A stretch of 23,745 bases of DNA from SIG480 sp045537045 (GCA_045537045.1 JAZSOS010000051.1:1-23745), one strand, 5' to 3'. Counted from the first letter of the stretch, positions 7,355 to 15,213 are shown. Notes: a model not told the origin generated them from the sequence alone. Program-made: numbers and translations.

Positions 7355-8728
7355 ATGAGCAAAATGTGGGCCGGAAGAACTTCCGGAATTACAGACAGCA
7401 TCGCGGATGATTTTAATTCTTCCATCCGCTTTGACTGCAAGATGTACCGCCAGGATATACGCGGCAGTATAGCGCACGCGCTTATGCTCGGTGCGCAGGG
7501 CATCATAACAAAGGACGAGGCGGACACTCTTATCGCAGGGCTTGAAGGAATCCTGCGTGATCTTGATAGCGGCGCACTCCAGTTTGATATGTCCTGCGAA
7601 GATATCCATATGTTCGTTGAGCAGGTACTTACGGAGCGACTTGGCGATGTCGGCAAGAAGCTTCACACCGCAAGAAGCCGCAACGACCAGGTAGCAGTCG
7701 ATTTGCGTATGTATCTCCGCGACGAGGTTGATGAAATCAGCGGACTTATCCGCGAAGTTATCGCCGCACTCGTTTCTCAGGCTGAGAAATACAAAAGCGC
7801 GATTATGCCGGGATACACTCACCTTCAGCGCGCACAGCCGATAACCTTCGGGCATCATCTTATGGCGTATGCCATGATGCTTCTGCGCGATATTGACCGT
7901 CTTTCCGACTGCAGAAGGAGAATGAACGTCTCCCCCATCGGTTGCTGCGCCCTTGCCGGAACGACTTATAACACCGACAGACGCTTAGAGGCTCGCGAGC
8001 TTTCATTTGATGACATTATGCTCAACAGCCTTGACGGCGTTTCCGACCGCGACTATTGCATAGAACTTGCAGCCGCGCTTTCAACTCTTATGATGCATCT
8101 TTCGCGCATGAGCGAGGAAATTATTCTCTGGGCAAGCTGGGAATTTAAGTTCGTTGAGCTGTCTGATGCATACACCACCGGCTCCTCAATAATGCCGCAG
8201 AAGAAAAACCCCGATATGGCAGAGCTTATCCGAGGAAAAACCGGCAGGGTCTACGGTGACCTTATGGCGCTTCTTACAGTACTTAAAGGTATCCCGCTTG
8301 CATACAACAAGGATATGCAGGAGGATAAGGAAAGCATTTTCGATGCGGTTGAAACCGCCGAGATGTGTCTGCGAGTCCTCGCACCGATGCTCGCCACTAT
8401 GAAACCGATACCGGAGAACATGAAGCGCGCAGCACAAAAAGGCTTTATAAACGCAACAGACCTCGCGGATTATCTTGTTAAGAAAAATCTTCCTTTCAGA
8501 AGTGCGTACAAGATTTCCGGTCAGCTTGTTGCGAAGTGCATTGCCGAAGGAAAGGTTTTAGAGGAGCTTACGCTTGCGGAGTACAAAGAATTTTCAGAGC
8601 TGTTCGAGAATGATCTGTACAACGAAATAAGCCTTGAAACCTGCGTTGAAAAGCGCATTTCCGAAGGCGGAACAAGCGTTAAATCCGTGGAAGCGCAGAT
8701 TGCGTTTGTCAAAAATAAGATAAAATAG
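7355..8728 (+). CDS. argH: Argininosuccinate lyase
   Basis: Splits argininosuccinate to arginine and fumarate, completing arginine synthesis. The length of 457 residues is normal for a fumarase/aspartase-superfamily tetramer. N-terminal MWAGRTSGITDSIADDFNSS, the TARSRNDQVAVDLR and GYTHLQRAQPITFGHH motifs, and the superfamily signature GSSIMPQKKNP (residues about 276-286, holding the catalytic serine loop) are all intact. Only 3 nt separate it from argG. The ribosome binding site is inside the argG end (GGAAAGAAG), so translation is probably coupled. A strong terminator follows. Confidence 0.98.
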   Translation: MSKMWAGRTSGITDSIADDFNSSIRFDCKMYRQDIRGSIAHALMLGAQGIITKDEADTLIAGLEGILRDLDSGALQFDMSCEDIHMFVEQVLTERLGDVGKKLHTARSRNDQVAVDLRMYLRDEVDEISGLIREVIAALVSQAEKYKSAIMPGYTHLQRAQPITFGHHLMAYAMMLLRDIDRLSDCRRRMNVSPIGCCALAGTTYNTDRRLEARELSFDDIMLNSLDGVSDRDYCIELAAALSTLMMHLSRMSEEIILWASWEFKFVELSDAYTTGSSIMPQKKNPDMAELIRGKTGRVYGDLMALLTVLKGIPLAYNKDMQEDKESIFDAVETAEMCLRVLAPMLATMKPIPENMKRAAQKGFINATDLADYLVKKNLPFRSAYKISGQLVAKCIAEGKVLEELTLAEYKEFSELFENDLYNEISLETCVEKRISEGGTSVKSVEAQIAFVKNKIK

Positions 8729-8732
8729 TTTA

Positions 8733-8775
8733 AAGAATACCGGCACTGCAAAACGCAGTGTCGGTGTTCTTTTTA
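8733..8775 (+). terminator. Intrinsic terminator of argGH
   Basis: A long stem runs from 8733-8749 to 8755-8771 with two wobble pairs and a 5-nt AAAAC loop. The core is CGGCACTGC / GCAGTGTCGG. The T-rich tail TTCTTTTT forms the end. Confidence 0.9.
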
Positions 8776-8784
8776 ACCGATTGT

Positions 8785-8856
8785 TTATTTGTAGTTCTGA
8801 TATGCGTTGTCGTAGGTTGCAAGAATCTCATCAATCGGCTGAGCATATAGTTGCCA
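8785..8856 (-). pseudogene. Short C-terminal coding remnant of an unidentified protein
   Basis: On the minus strand a frame ending in TAA (8785-8787) reads WQLYAQPIDEILATYDNAYQNYK. Codon choice resembles real genes here, not random AT-rich intergenic DNA. No start codon is available, and the frame runs into AT-rich sequence at about 8857, where the ylmH -35 lies. I read it as the last two dozen residues of a gene whose body has been lost. The parent is not recognised; the amphipathic end could suit, for example, an extracellular binding protein, but that is only a guess. Confidence 0.4.
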
Positions 8857-8879
8857 AATTTTTTTAAATATGTTAAAAT
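8851..8879 (+). promoter_or_regulatory. Promoter of ylmH
   Basis: TTGCCA (8851-8856), a 17-bp AT-rich spacer, TAAAAT (8874-8879); both hexamers are 5 of 6. Ribosome binding site AGGGGGAG follows at about 8895. Confidence 0.75.
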
Positions 8880-8914
8880 AAAAAAAGAATACATCAGGGG
8901 GAGTTTTATTATTT

Positions 8915-9667
8915 ATGGAACAAGAATTTCAAAAAAGACTCTGCGATTTGGCAGATAATACAATAAGGACAAACCGCCAAAACTCCACCCTGTTCCTCAC
9001 TCCGGCTGAAAGCGCCGAGGCAAACCGTTTCTTTCGCGCAAGAAGCGATGTGAAACATCTTTTTTCCGGCGGGTTTGATGGTGCAGAAAGAGTGCGTCTT
9101 TTCTTTCTTCCCGACTATATTTCCGAGGAGGCTTTTCCGCTTGAGGACAACATAACGGCGATTTATGCAAAATGTCCGTTCGGAAGCCCGTCACACCGCG
9201 ACTGGCTCGGCGCGCTCATGGGACTCGGCATCAAGCGCGAAACCGTCGGCGACATCTTAGCGCTCGGTGAAGAAGGGTATATCCTCTGCACGCCGCAAAT
9301 CGCCGGTTTTATATGCGACAATCTCACAAAAATCGGCAGGCTCGGCGTGAAATGCCGCGAGGTTTCTCTCTCCGACATCCGTGTTCCGGAGCCTGTTTTC
9401 GATGTTGTATCCGGAACTGTGGCATCGCTCCGCGCCGATACCGTACTCTCCCTTGCGTTCGGAATATCACGCACAAAGGCCGCAGAGCTTATCCGCGACG
9501 GAAAATTTTCACTTGACCACATAGAAGAATTAAGCCCCGCGCGTGAAATATGCGAAGGAGCGCTTCTGTCACTCCGTGGATACGGACGTGCGCGGCTTGC
9601 CGGCATCGGTGGTATTAGCAAGAAAGGACGGCAGTTTACTGAGTTGCACGTATTTTCATCAAAATAG
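8915..9667 (+). CDS. ylmH: YlmH-family RNA-binding protein with S4 domain
   Basis: YlmH is an S4-domain RNA-binding protein linked in Bacillus to rescue of stalled ribosomes and to cell-division gene clusters. The 250-residue length fits. The N-terminal part includes PFGSPSHRDWLGALMGLGIKRETVGDI, the family's most recognisable stretch (written here within about residues 89-115). The S4 domain covers about residues 175-230 (LRADTVLSLAFGISRTKAAELI then GALLSLRGYGRARL). In most Firmicutes it sits with sepF, ylmG and divIVA. Here it is alone, between argGH and the NAD operon, with its own promoter and terminator. Confidence 0.93.
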   Translation: MEQEFQKRLCDLADNTIRTNRQNSTLFLTPAESAEANRFFRARSDVKHLFSGGFDGAERVRLFFLPDYISEEAFPLEDNITAIYAKCPFGSPSHRDWLGALMGLGIKRETVGDILALGEEGYILCTPQIAGFICDNLTKIGRLGVKCREVSLSDIRVPEPVFDVVSGTVASLRADTVLSLAFGISRTKAAELIRDGKFSLDHIEELSPAREICEGALLSLRGYGRARLAGIGGISKKGRQFTELHVFSSK

Positions 9668-9670
9668 ACA

Positions 9671-9706
9671 AAAAAAATTCTTCCCTCTGGCGGGAAGAAT
9701 TTTTTT
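9671..9706. terminator. Bidirectional terminator between ylmH and the MFS gene
   Basis: A perfect 15-bp stem AAAAAAATTCTTCCC / GGGAAGAATTTTTTT (9671-9685, 9692-9706) with loop TCTGGC. It has a T-run on both strands. It overlaps the stop codon of the convergent MFS gene (9705-9707). Confidence 0.92.
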
Positions 9707-10916
9707 ATTTTACAACTGTTTTAGTTTTAATAGTTGCGGCGTATGCACTGTTGCAAAGTCCGAGAACGGCAGAGATTATAAACAAAAGTTCTATGCCGAG
9801 CGTCTGCCATATCCACCCGCCGAAAAGCGCAATAAAGATAGTTATAACGTGGTTTATCGAAACCCCCGTCGATATTGTTGCCTTTACCTCTTCCTCATTA
9901 TCCGACAAATCTCTGACGTAAACGTTTGATGCCATTGATGCAAGCGATATTATAGCATCAAGCACATAGTTTATGCAGCATATTACAAACGCAATGTTGG
10001 TGGGGAAAATTCTGTGTGCGAAGCCGTAGAAAAAGCAGACTGCAACGAGGATGAGCGTATCGGCAACCATCACCGCCTTATAGCCTATTCTGTCGATAAC
10101 ACGACCTACAACAGGCGATGCGAAAAAGCACGCAATTGCCGAAACGGCAAAGAGAAGGCTTATCGTTGCGGCGTTTGCGCCGTAGTGAAGAATAAGCACA
10201 TACGGACCAAAGGTAAGGAAAACCTGCTTACGGGCACCGTAAAACATTTCAAGCATATAATATTTGGTGTATTTTTTATGGAAATAGAATCGACGCTTGT
10301 TTTTATCGGTTTCGCTTTTTCCAAAAATCCGGAGTGAAAGAGCGACCCCCACTGCAGCAAGAACAGCTGCCACCCAGAAGAACGCTGTATACGCTCTCCT
10401 TCCTGAGAATACAAGAAACGCAGGAATTATTACGAGATATCCAAAAAGCGTTCCTATCTGATTCACCGAGGTTTGTGCGCCGAGAGCTGCGCCGCCACAT
10501 CCGGGTGCGGCGTATTTGAGCGAAAGGGTGCTTTTCATTCCTATCTGCATATGCTCGCCAATGGAATATGTACAGATAGCCAATATGGCAAGGACCTTTG
10601 TCGGCGGCAGAATAGCGTGCATTGCCATACCGCCAAGCATAATCACGGCACCTGCCTTATAAATAGTTTCTGCCGACAGCATATAAAATGCTGCAAGAAT
10701 AAATATAAGAAGAATTCCGGGAAGTTCACGGAAAAACTCTGTCACACCCCTATCCATTTCTCCCATTTTGACGATTTCTGCAAGGAAATTATCAAGCATT
10801 CCCTTATACAGACCATATGACACACCCGTAATAAGAACAGACAGCAAAAACATACGGAATGGTGTGTTTTCCGCAAACACGCCCTTTATCTTCAAAACTG
10901 ACAGTTTGTTTTTCAT
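9705..10916 (-). CDS. MFS transporter, last gene of the NAD operon; candidate niacin or NAD-precursor uptake
   Basis: A 403-residue major facilitator with about twelve hydrophobic segments. The N-half has a conserved-looking YSIGEHMQIGMKSTLSLKYA stretch, and the C-half has VVGRVIDRIGYKAVMVADTLIL, the usual MFS loop form. The start is taken as ATG at 10916, because GAGG lies 7 nt upstream. A GTG one codon earlier is too close to it. It begins 16 bp after niaR on the same strand with no terminator between, so it shares the nadB promoter. Known NiaR-regulated uptake proteins are NiaP (MFS), NiaX and NiaY. The substrate here is inferred only from operon membership. Closeness to NiaP could not be tested. 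Confidence 0.85.
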   Translation of the reverse strand: MKNKLSVLKIKGVFAENTPFRMFLLSVLITGVSYGLYKGMLDNFLAEIVKMGEMDRGVTEFFRELPGILLIFILAAFYMLSAETIYKAGAVIMLGGMAMHAILPPTKVLAILAICTYSIGEHMQIGMKSTLSLKYAAPGCGGAALGAQTSVNQIGTLFGYLVIIPAFLVFSGRRAYTAFFWVAAVLAAVGVALSLRIFGKSETDKNKRRFYFHKKYTKYYMLEMFYGARKQVFLTFGPYVLILHYGANAATISLLFAVSAIACFFASPVVGRVIDRIGYKAVMVADTLILVAVCFFYGFAHRIFPTNIAFVICCINYVLDAIISLASMASNVYVRDLSDNEEEVKATISTGVSINHVITIFIALFGGWIWQTLGIELLFIISAVLGLCNSAYAATIKTKTVVK

Positions 10917-10932
10917 CACTTTACCTCATAAC

Positions 10933-11478
10933 TCACTTTTTTCGATTAACCTCTTCCGGCTCAAATTCCTGAAGCGGGGCAAGAAAGCCTGCCGCCCAGA
11001 GCTTTTCCATAATATTCTCAAGCGTTTCATTATCATCCGCGGAGATTGTATGATAGTGATATCCCGCGGTAATGTTTTTGAGCAGGCTGGATTTTCCCTC
11101 GGTTATACCTTTTAGGAACTTTTGGACATCACTTCTTGTCTGTATGTTCAAGCCGGCTCTTACGGTGTTGTAGAACTTGTGATATACAAATATATCCTCA
11201 ACACAGCCGCCACTGTCCACAATCAGATTGAGCTCGTTTTCAACATCCTCATCGGAATGAATTGTTTTTATGACCTTTGAAGGTCTTTTCTTCTTTTGCA
11301 GAACATATCCGCGTGAAAGAGCCAATATATCCTTTCCTTCCTCACGAAGCCGCGCAATATCCTTGACAATTATCTGGCGGCTTACTCCAAATTCTTCTGC
11401 AAGAGCACCCGCCGGAACCGGTTTTTCCGCCTCTGAAAGACGGTCTAAAATTCCGCTTCTTCTGACTTCTCCCTTCAT
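10933..11478 (-). CDS. niaR: NiaR-type transcriptional repressor of NAD biosynthesis
   Basis: NiaR binds nicotinic acid and represses NAD synthesis and uptake genes. The 181-residue protein has an N-terminal winged HTH (about residues 5-60: ILDRLSEAEKPVPAGALAEEF then VSRQIIVKDIARLREEG). The C-terminal 3H domain is named for its conserved histidines, visible in TIHSDED, VYHKFYN and AGYHYHTIS. It lies 12 bp after nadC and 16 bp before the MFS gene. The likely operator is the dyad at the nadB promoter, giving negative autoregulation of the whole operon. The assignment is strong from domain content and context together. Confidence 0.93.
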   Translation of the reverse strand: MKGEVRRSGILDRLSEAEKPVPAGALAEEFGVSRQIIVKDIARLREEGKDILALSRGYVLQKKKRPSKVIKTIHSDEDVENELNLIVDSGGCVEDIFVYHKFYNTVRAGLNIQTRSDVQKFLKGITEGKSSLLKNITAGYHYHTISADDNETLENIMEKLWAAGFLAPLQEFEPEEVNRKK

Positions 11479-11490
11479 ATACGCGTCCCC

Positions 11491-12345
11491 TTATATTGCA
11501 TGGAGATTTTTGAGAGATAAGTCAAGAATCGGAGAGGAATGTGTAAGTGCACCGCTGGAGATATAATCAACGCCAAGGTCAGTAAGTGCAGCAATATTTT
11601 CTTTTGTTACATTGCCGGAAACCTCAACCTCTGCCCTTCCGGCGATATAGCCCATCGCCTCTTTAATCTGCGCATACGTCATATTATCGAGCATAATGAT
11701 ATCCGCACCGGCTTCCACAGCTTCTTTTACCATATCAAGATTTTCTACCTCAACCTCGATTTTTCGGACAAACGGAGCATATTCCTTTGCCATTTTTATG
11801 GCCTGAGTGACACCGCCCGCTGCACCGATATGGTTATCCTTTAAAAGAACGCCGTCGGAAAGATTGTATCTGTGGTTGCATCCGCCACCTACTCTTACGG
11901 AATATTTTTCAAAAACGCGATTATTCGGCGTTGTTTTGCGTGTGTCGAGAAGAGTTGTCTTCGTGCCGGCAAGAAGCTCTGCAACACGGCGGGTATACGT
12001 TGCCACACCGCACATACGCTGAAGGTAATTAAGCGCAGTTCTCTCGCCGGAAAGAAGCACTCGGATATCGCCGCGTATCTTTGCGATAAGCTGGCCGCTC
12101 TTTATCTCCTCACCGTCCTCGGCAAAGAATGTTACCTCCGTTTCTTCATCAATGAGCGTAAACACACGCTCAAAAACCTGAATACCGCACAGAACACCGT
12201 CCTGCTTGCAAATAAGGTCTACCTCACCCTGAGTTTTTACACGCATAACGCTGTTTGTTGAAACGTCCTCGCTTGTGATATCCTCAGAAAGTGCACTTAA
12301 AATAAGCGGGTCAACATTTAATTTAAGAGTTGCCTTGTCAAACAT
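11491..12345 (-). CDS. nadC: Nicotinate-nucleotide pyrophosphorylase (quinolinate phosphoribosyltransferase)
   Basis: Converts quinolinate and PRPP to nicotinate mononucleotide, CO2 and pyrophosphate in de novo NAD synthesis. The length of 284 residues is normal. Substrate-binding motifs are DTRKTTPNNRVFEKYSVRVGG, followed by CNHRYNLSDGVLLKDNHI, and then EVEVENLDMVKEAVEAGADIIMLDN. Start ATG is 2 nt after the nadB stop. Its ribosome binding site GAGGAGAAG is inside the 3' end of nadB, so translation is probably coupled. Confidence 0.97.
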   Translation of the reverse strand: MFDKATLKLNVDPLILSALSEDITSEDVSTNSVMRVKTQGEVDLICKQDGVLCGIQVFERVFTLIDEETEVTFFAEDGEEIKSGQLIAKIRGDIRVLLSGERTALNYLQRMCGVATYTRRVAELLAGTKTTLLDTRKTTPNNRVFEKYSVRVGGGCNHRYNLSDGVLLKDNHIGAAGGVTQAIKMAKEYAPFVRKIEVEVENLDMVKEAVEAGADIIMLDNMTYAQIKEAMGYIAGRAEVEVSGNVTKENIAALTDLGVDYISSGALTHSSPILDLSLKNLHAI

Positions 12346-12347
12346 AA

Positions 12348-13637
12348 TTACTTCTCCTCATTCCTTTTATTTTCTTTATCTATTGCATCAAGCACCACCG
12401 CGCGGTAGCTTTTTTCAAGCTCTTGTCTGTTATTATAACACGATATGTCAATTTCGGGAAGATGTTTTTTCACCCGTGGGTTCTTTTTCATGTCCTCTGC
12501 TGCCCGTTTTGCAAAAACAAGGCTTTCGAGAAGTGAATTGCTGGCTAGCCGATTTTTGCCGTGCACACCGTTGCATGCCGTCTCTCCTATTGCATACAGT
12601 CCTTCCATTGATGTTTTGCTATGCTTGTTCACTTTAATTCCGCCCATAAAGTAATGCTGGGCAGGTACAACGGGAATACATTCCCTGGTAACATCGTAAT
12701 TTTTATCTATGCAGTGCTGTACTATATTTGGAAAATGCCCACCAAGTTCTTCCTTGGGAATTGTTCTCAAATCCTCCCAAACAAAATTCATTTTGTCCTT
12801 CTCCATCTGCTGTTTTATTGCTTCAGTGAGCAAATCACGCGGAAGAAGCTCATTCACAAAGCGTTTCATATCCTTACCGTACAGTTTTGCCCCCTCGCCC
12901 CTTACGGATTCTGAAATAAGAAAGCTTCTGTCTGCAGGCTCATCGGAATACAGCGTTGTGGGATGTATCTGTATGTAATTTATGTTCTTAAGCTCTATGC
13001 CGTGATTTATCGCTATTGCAAGTGCATCTCCCGTAAGGTGGCGAAAATTGGTTGAGTGGCGGTAAAGCCCGCCTATTCCGCCGGTTGCAAGCACGGTTAC
13101 TTCCGCACTGACCGAGGCGATGCTCCCGTCCGGATTTCCAACAACCGCACCTATGCATTCTCCGTCTGCTTCTATTATATCAAGAAGCGTGGTGTTCTCG
13201 ATAATTGTTATATTGTCGCGTTCCCGAACGGCGGCAAGGAGTTTACTTGTAATCTCTTTTCCGGTTACGTCGCGGTGGAAAAGAATTCTGTTTTTCGAGT
13301 GCGCCCCCTCTCGGGTGTAGTTAAACTCACCATCATCCCCGCGCGAGAACCGAACTCCCATATCAATAAGCTCCGCAATGCACTCGCGTGATGAACGAAT
13401 CATTATCTCCACGCTCTCACGGTCGTTTTCATAATGCCCTGCACGCATGGTGTCCTCAAAAAACGATTCAAAATCATCCTCCGAGCGCAAAACGCAGATG
13501 CCGCCCTGTGCAAGAAACGAGTCACTGCTCTCCGCGTCCGACTTTGTGATGACCGTTATTTTTTTATCCGGCGGAAGATGCAAAGCGCAGTAAAGCCCCG
13601 CGCATCCGCTACCCGCTATAAGTATGTCAGTGTTCAT
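12348..13637 (-). CDS. nadB: L-aspartate oxidase (FAD-dependent)
   Basis: Oxidises L-aspartate to iminoaspartate, which NadA condenses to quinolinate. In anaerobes fumarate can serve as electron acceptor. The FAD motif GSGCAG is at residues 9-14. DSFLAQGGICV, the GEFNYTREGAHSKNRILF region, TGGIGGLYRHSTNFRHLTGDALAIA and PAQHYFMGGIKVN are typical of the succinate dehydrogenase/NadB flavoproteins. At 429 residues it is shorter than the 540-residue E. coli enzyme, lacking most of the C-terminal helical extension. Shorter forms exist in Firmicutes. Start ATG follows GGAGG. nadA is not in the operon or elsewhere in the window. Confidence 0.95.
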   Translation of the reverse strand: MNTDILIAGSGCAGLYCALHLPPDKKITVITKSDAESSDSFLAQGGICVLRSEDDFESFFEDTMRAGHYENDRESVEIMIRSSRECIAELIDMGVRFSRGDDGEFNYTREGAHSKNRILFHRDVTGKEITSKLLAAVRERDNITIIENTTLLDIIEADGECIGAVVGNPDGSIASVSAEVTVLATGGIGGLYRHSTNFRHLTGDALAIAINHGIELKNINYIQIHPTTLYSDEPADRSFLISESVRGEGAKLYGKDMKRFVNELLPRDLLTEAIKQQMEKDKMNFVWEDLRTIPKEELGGHFPNIVQHCIDKNYDVTRECIPVVPAQHYFMGGIKVNKHSKTSMEGLYAIGETACNGVHGKNRLASNSLLESLVFAKRAAEDMKKNPRVKKHLPEIDISCYNNRQELEKSYRAVVLDAIDKENKRNEEK

Positions 13638-13689
13638 ATGTCCTCCGTAAACTTTGTAAAAAGCTTCCTGTCATCTTTTGCCGGATAAT

Positions 13690-13718
13690 ATAATAACACA
13701 AAAGTTTACACATTTCAA
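13690..13718 (-). promoter_or_regulatory. Sigma-A promoter of the nadB-nadC-niaR-MFS operon
   Basis: On the minus strand TTGAAA (13713-13718), a 17-bp spacer (13696-13712) and TATTAT (13690-13695). The -35 and spacer lie within the large dyad, so a bound repressor would occlude RNA polymerase. Confidence 0.75.
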
Positions 13719-13739
13719 CACATGTGTAAACTTTTGTGT
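13696..13739. promoter_or_regulatory. 44-bp perfect dyad, probable NiaR operator
   Basis: Left arm ACACAAAAGTTTACACAT (13696-13713) is the exact reverse complement of right arm ATGTGTAAACTTTTGTGT (13722-13739), with spacer TTCAACAC. Within it the unit TGTGTAAACTTT occurs inverted and direct, with a third copy continuing to 13745. A related GTAAACTTTGT lies at the nadB ribosome binding site (about 13647-13657). The location over the promoter of an operon encoding NiaR makes NiaR the likely binder. The arms are AT-rich, so this is not an ordinary terminator, although it also lies just 3' of nothing but the upstream end of the nad leader. Confidence 0.75.
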
Positions 13740-13752
13740 AAACTTTCTTCTT

Positions 13753-15063
13753 TTATTTTCCTGCCTGCATTTCTGCTACTGCCTCAAGAACTGCATCTGC
13801 CATAAAGATGAGCTGTTCTTCACTGAGACCATAAAGCGGAAGATGAGTAAAGCGCTTATAGAACACTTCCTCGCACACTGGACACGTTGCCGCAATGCTG
13901 TCGCGGTCGTATCCGTGCTCGCGGATGACATCAAAGCGATAAAGCGGGCCGAAATGCGGAATGTTTGTAACACCCTTTTCCGTGAGCTTTTCCTTTAATT
14001 TCTGGATATCTCCGCCTGCCTTTGCGGGGTCTATCTGGAGAAGATACATATGGAAGGACGGCTGAATGTCTTTCTCATTAACCTTCTGCGGAATGATTGC
14101 ATCATTCTCAGCAAAGCGACGTGTAAGATACTCTGCCGCCGCTCTTCTCTCGGCAATAATCTTCTCATTACGTGCAACCTGAAGCTGGAGACCAAGACCC
14201 TGAATTTCGGTCGTGGAGCTGTTACCTGCAACAGATGTTCCGTACTTGCCCTTGATGGATGTAATGTCATAAAGCCAATTATCAATCTTGCGTGAGAAAT
14301 CAAGACCAAGGAAGCGGGCACGCTTCATATCCTCGCGGAAGTCCTCAATATTGGTAGTGAGAATACCTCCCTCACCAAAGGAGGTGATATTCTTAACCTC
14401 ATGCATTGAAAAACCTGCAAAGTCACCGATTGTACCGATTTTTCTCCCCTTATACACTGCACCGAAGCCGTGAGCAGCATCTTCGAGAACAAGAATATCA
14501 TGTTTTCTTGCAATTTCCATAAGCGGATCCATATCCACCGGATATCCGCCGATATGTACCGGAACGATCATCTTTGTCTTATCGGTAATCTTGCGCTCAA
14601 CGTCCTTCGGATCCATATTTATCGTGACGGGGTCAACATCCGCAAACACAAGCTTTGCGCCAACCGAGAGCGGATATGCCATTGTTGCGACAAATGTGAT
14701 AGCCGGAACGATAACCTCATCCCCCGGGCCAATACCTGCATACTTGTATGCAATTTCAAAACCTGCGGTGCAGTTTGCGACGAATGCGCAACCACGAGTT
14801 CCAAGGTATTCGTCTACCATGTTCTCTGCTTTTTCAACCTGAGAGCCAAGAGAAAGCTTTCCGGGAGGTGTGGAAATCTCCGAGAGCTTGTAAACTTCTT
14901 TTTTTATGTTGTCAAAAATCGCGTCATACTCTTTACCCTCGCCCTGCATAAGAAACTTTACGACGGCAAGAAGGTCGTCCGCGTTGTAATTTTCACCGAC
15001 AGCCGCCCACGGAACGCGGGTTGCTCCGGTATTGTATCTGAAATCTGTAGCTTTTTTTGCCAT
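13753..15063 (-). CDS. DegT/DnrJ/EryC1/StrS-family PLP-dependent aminotransferase, paralogue 1
   Basis: Members usually aminate keto sugars or cyclitols with glutamate or glutamine as donor. The 436-residue protein has the family's fold-type I features: ANCTAGFEIAYKYAGIGPGDEVIVPAITFVAT, VLEDAAHGFGAVYKGRKIGTIGDF, and the Schiff-base Lys K224 in SMHEVKNITSFGEGG. Compared with its neighbour at 15254-16504 it carries an N-terminal region and a TPPGKLSLGSQ segment before the core. No nucleotide-sugar, lipopolysaccharide or cyclitol gene is nearby, so the substrate is unknown. It has its own promoter, and the preceding hairpin separates it from paralogue 2. No separate terminator is visible before the nad promoter region. 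Confidence 0.9.
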   Translation of the reverse strand: MAKKATDFRYNTGATRVPWAAVGENYNADDLLAVVKFLMQGEGKEYDAIFDNIKKEVYKLSEISTPPGKLSLGSQVEKAENMVDEYLGTRGCAFVANCTAGFEIAYKYAGIGPGDEVIVPAITFVATMAYPLSVGAKLVFADVDPVTINMDPKDVERKITDKTKMIVPVHIGGYPVDMDPLMEIARKHDILVLEDAAHGFGAVYKGRKIGTIGDFAGFSMHEVKNITSFGEGGILTTNIEDFREDMKRARFLGLDFSRKIDNWLYDITSIKGKYGTSVAGNSSTTEIQGLGLQLQVARNEKIIAERRAAAEYLTRRFAENDAIIPQKVNEKDIQPSFHMYLLQIDPAKAGGDIQKLKEKLTEKGVTNIPHFGPLYRFDVIREHGYDRDSIAATCPVCEEVFYKRFTHLPLYGLSEEQLIFMADAVLEAVAEMQAGK

Positions 15064-15097
15064 TTTTAATTTACTCCTTCCGCAATGCTATAAGTAT

Positions 15098-15126
15098 ATT
15101 GTAATGCTCAGAATACGTTTTGTCAA
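15098..15126 (-). promoter_or_regulatory. Promoter of DegT paralogue 1
   Basis: TTGACA (15121-15126), a 17-bp spacer and TACAAT (15098-15103) on the minus strand. Predicted start is near 15091. Ribosome binding site AAGGAG lies 10 nt before the ATG. Confidence 0.85.
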
Positions 15127-15160
15127 CAATTATTTCACCGAATGAATAAATTAAAAATAA
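15121..15160. promoter_or_regulatory. Putative shared operator, copy 1 (upstream of DegT paralogue 1)
   Basis: Plus-strand pattern TGTCAA-C-AATTATTT-caccg-AATGAA from 15121 to 15146, then an AT-rich stretch ending in TAAC. It is almost the same as the sequence at the same position of the DegT paralogue 2 promoter. It starts on the -35 hexamer and runs upstream. Confidence 0.55.
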
Positions 15161-15213
15161 CAGAAAACACTCCGGAGGCAGGCTTTGACAATACGCCAAA
15201 ACCTGTCCCGGAG
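15150..15213 (-). terminator. Probable terminator after DegT paralogue 2
   Basis: CTCCGGAGGCAGG (15170-15182) pairs with CCTGTCCCGGAG (15202-15213): 12 pairs, one of them a wobble, with one bulged base and a 19-nt loop. On the minus strand it is followed by TGTTTTCTGTTATTTTT, a U-rich tail. Confidence 0.6.

Noticed and set aside
6116..7858. 580-codon open frame on the minus strand across argG and the start of argH
   Set aside because: argG and argH are certain on the plus strand. The frame is open because codons whose complements are stops are rare in these genes. It has no ribosome binding site and its translation resembles no family.
10917..10919. GTG as the start of the MFS gene
   Set aside because: The ATG one codon downstream has better spacing to GAGG.
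14470..15069. 199-codon plus-strand frame opposite DegT paralogue 1
   Set aside because: Same type of antisense shadow; the sense gene is unambiguous.
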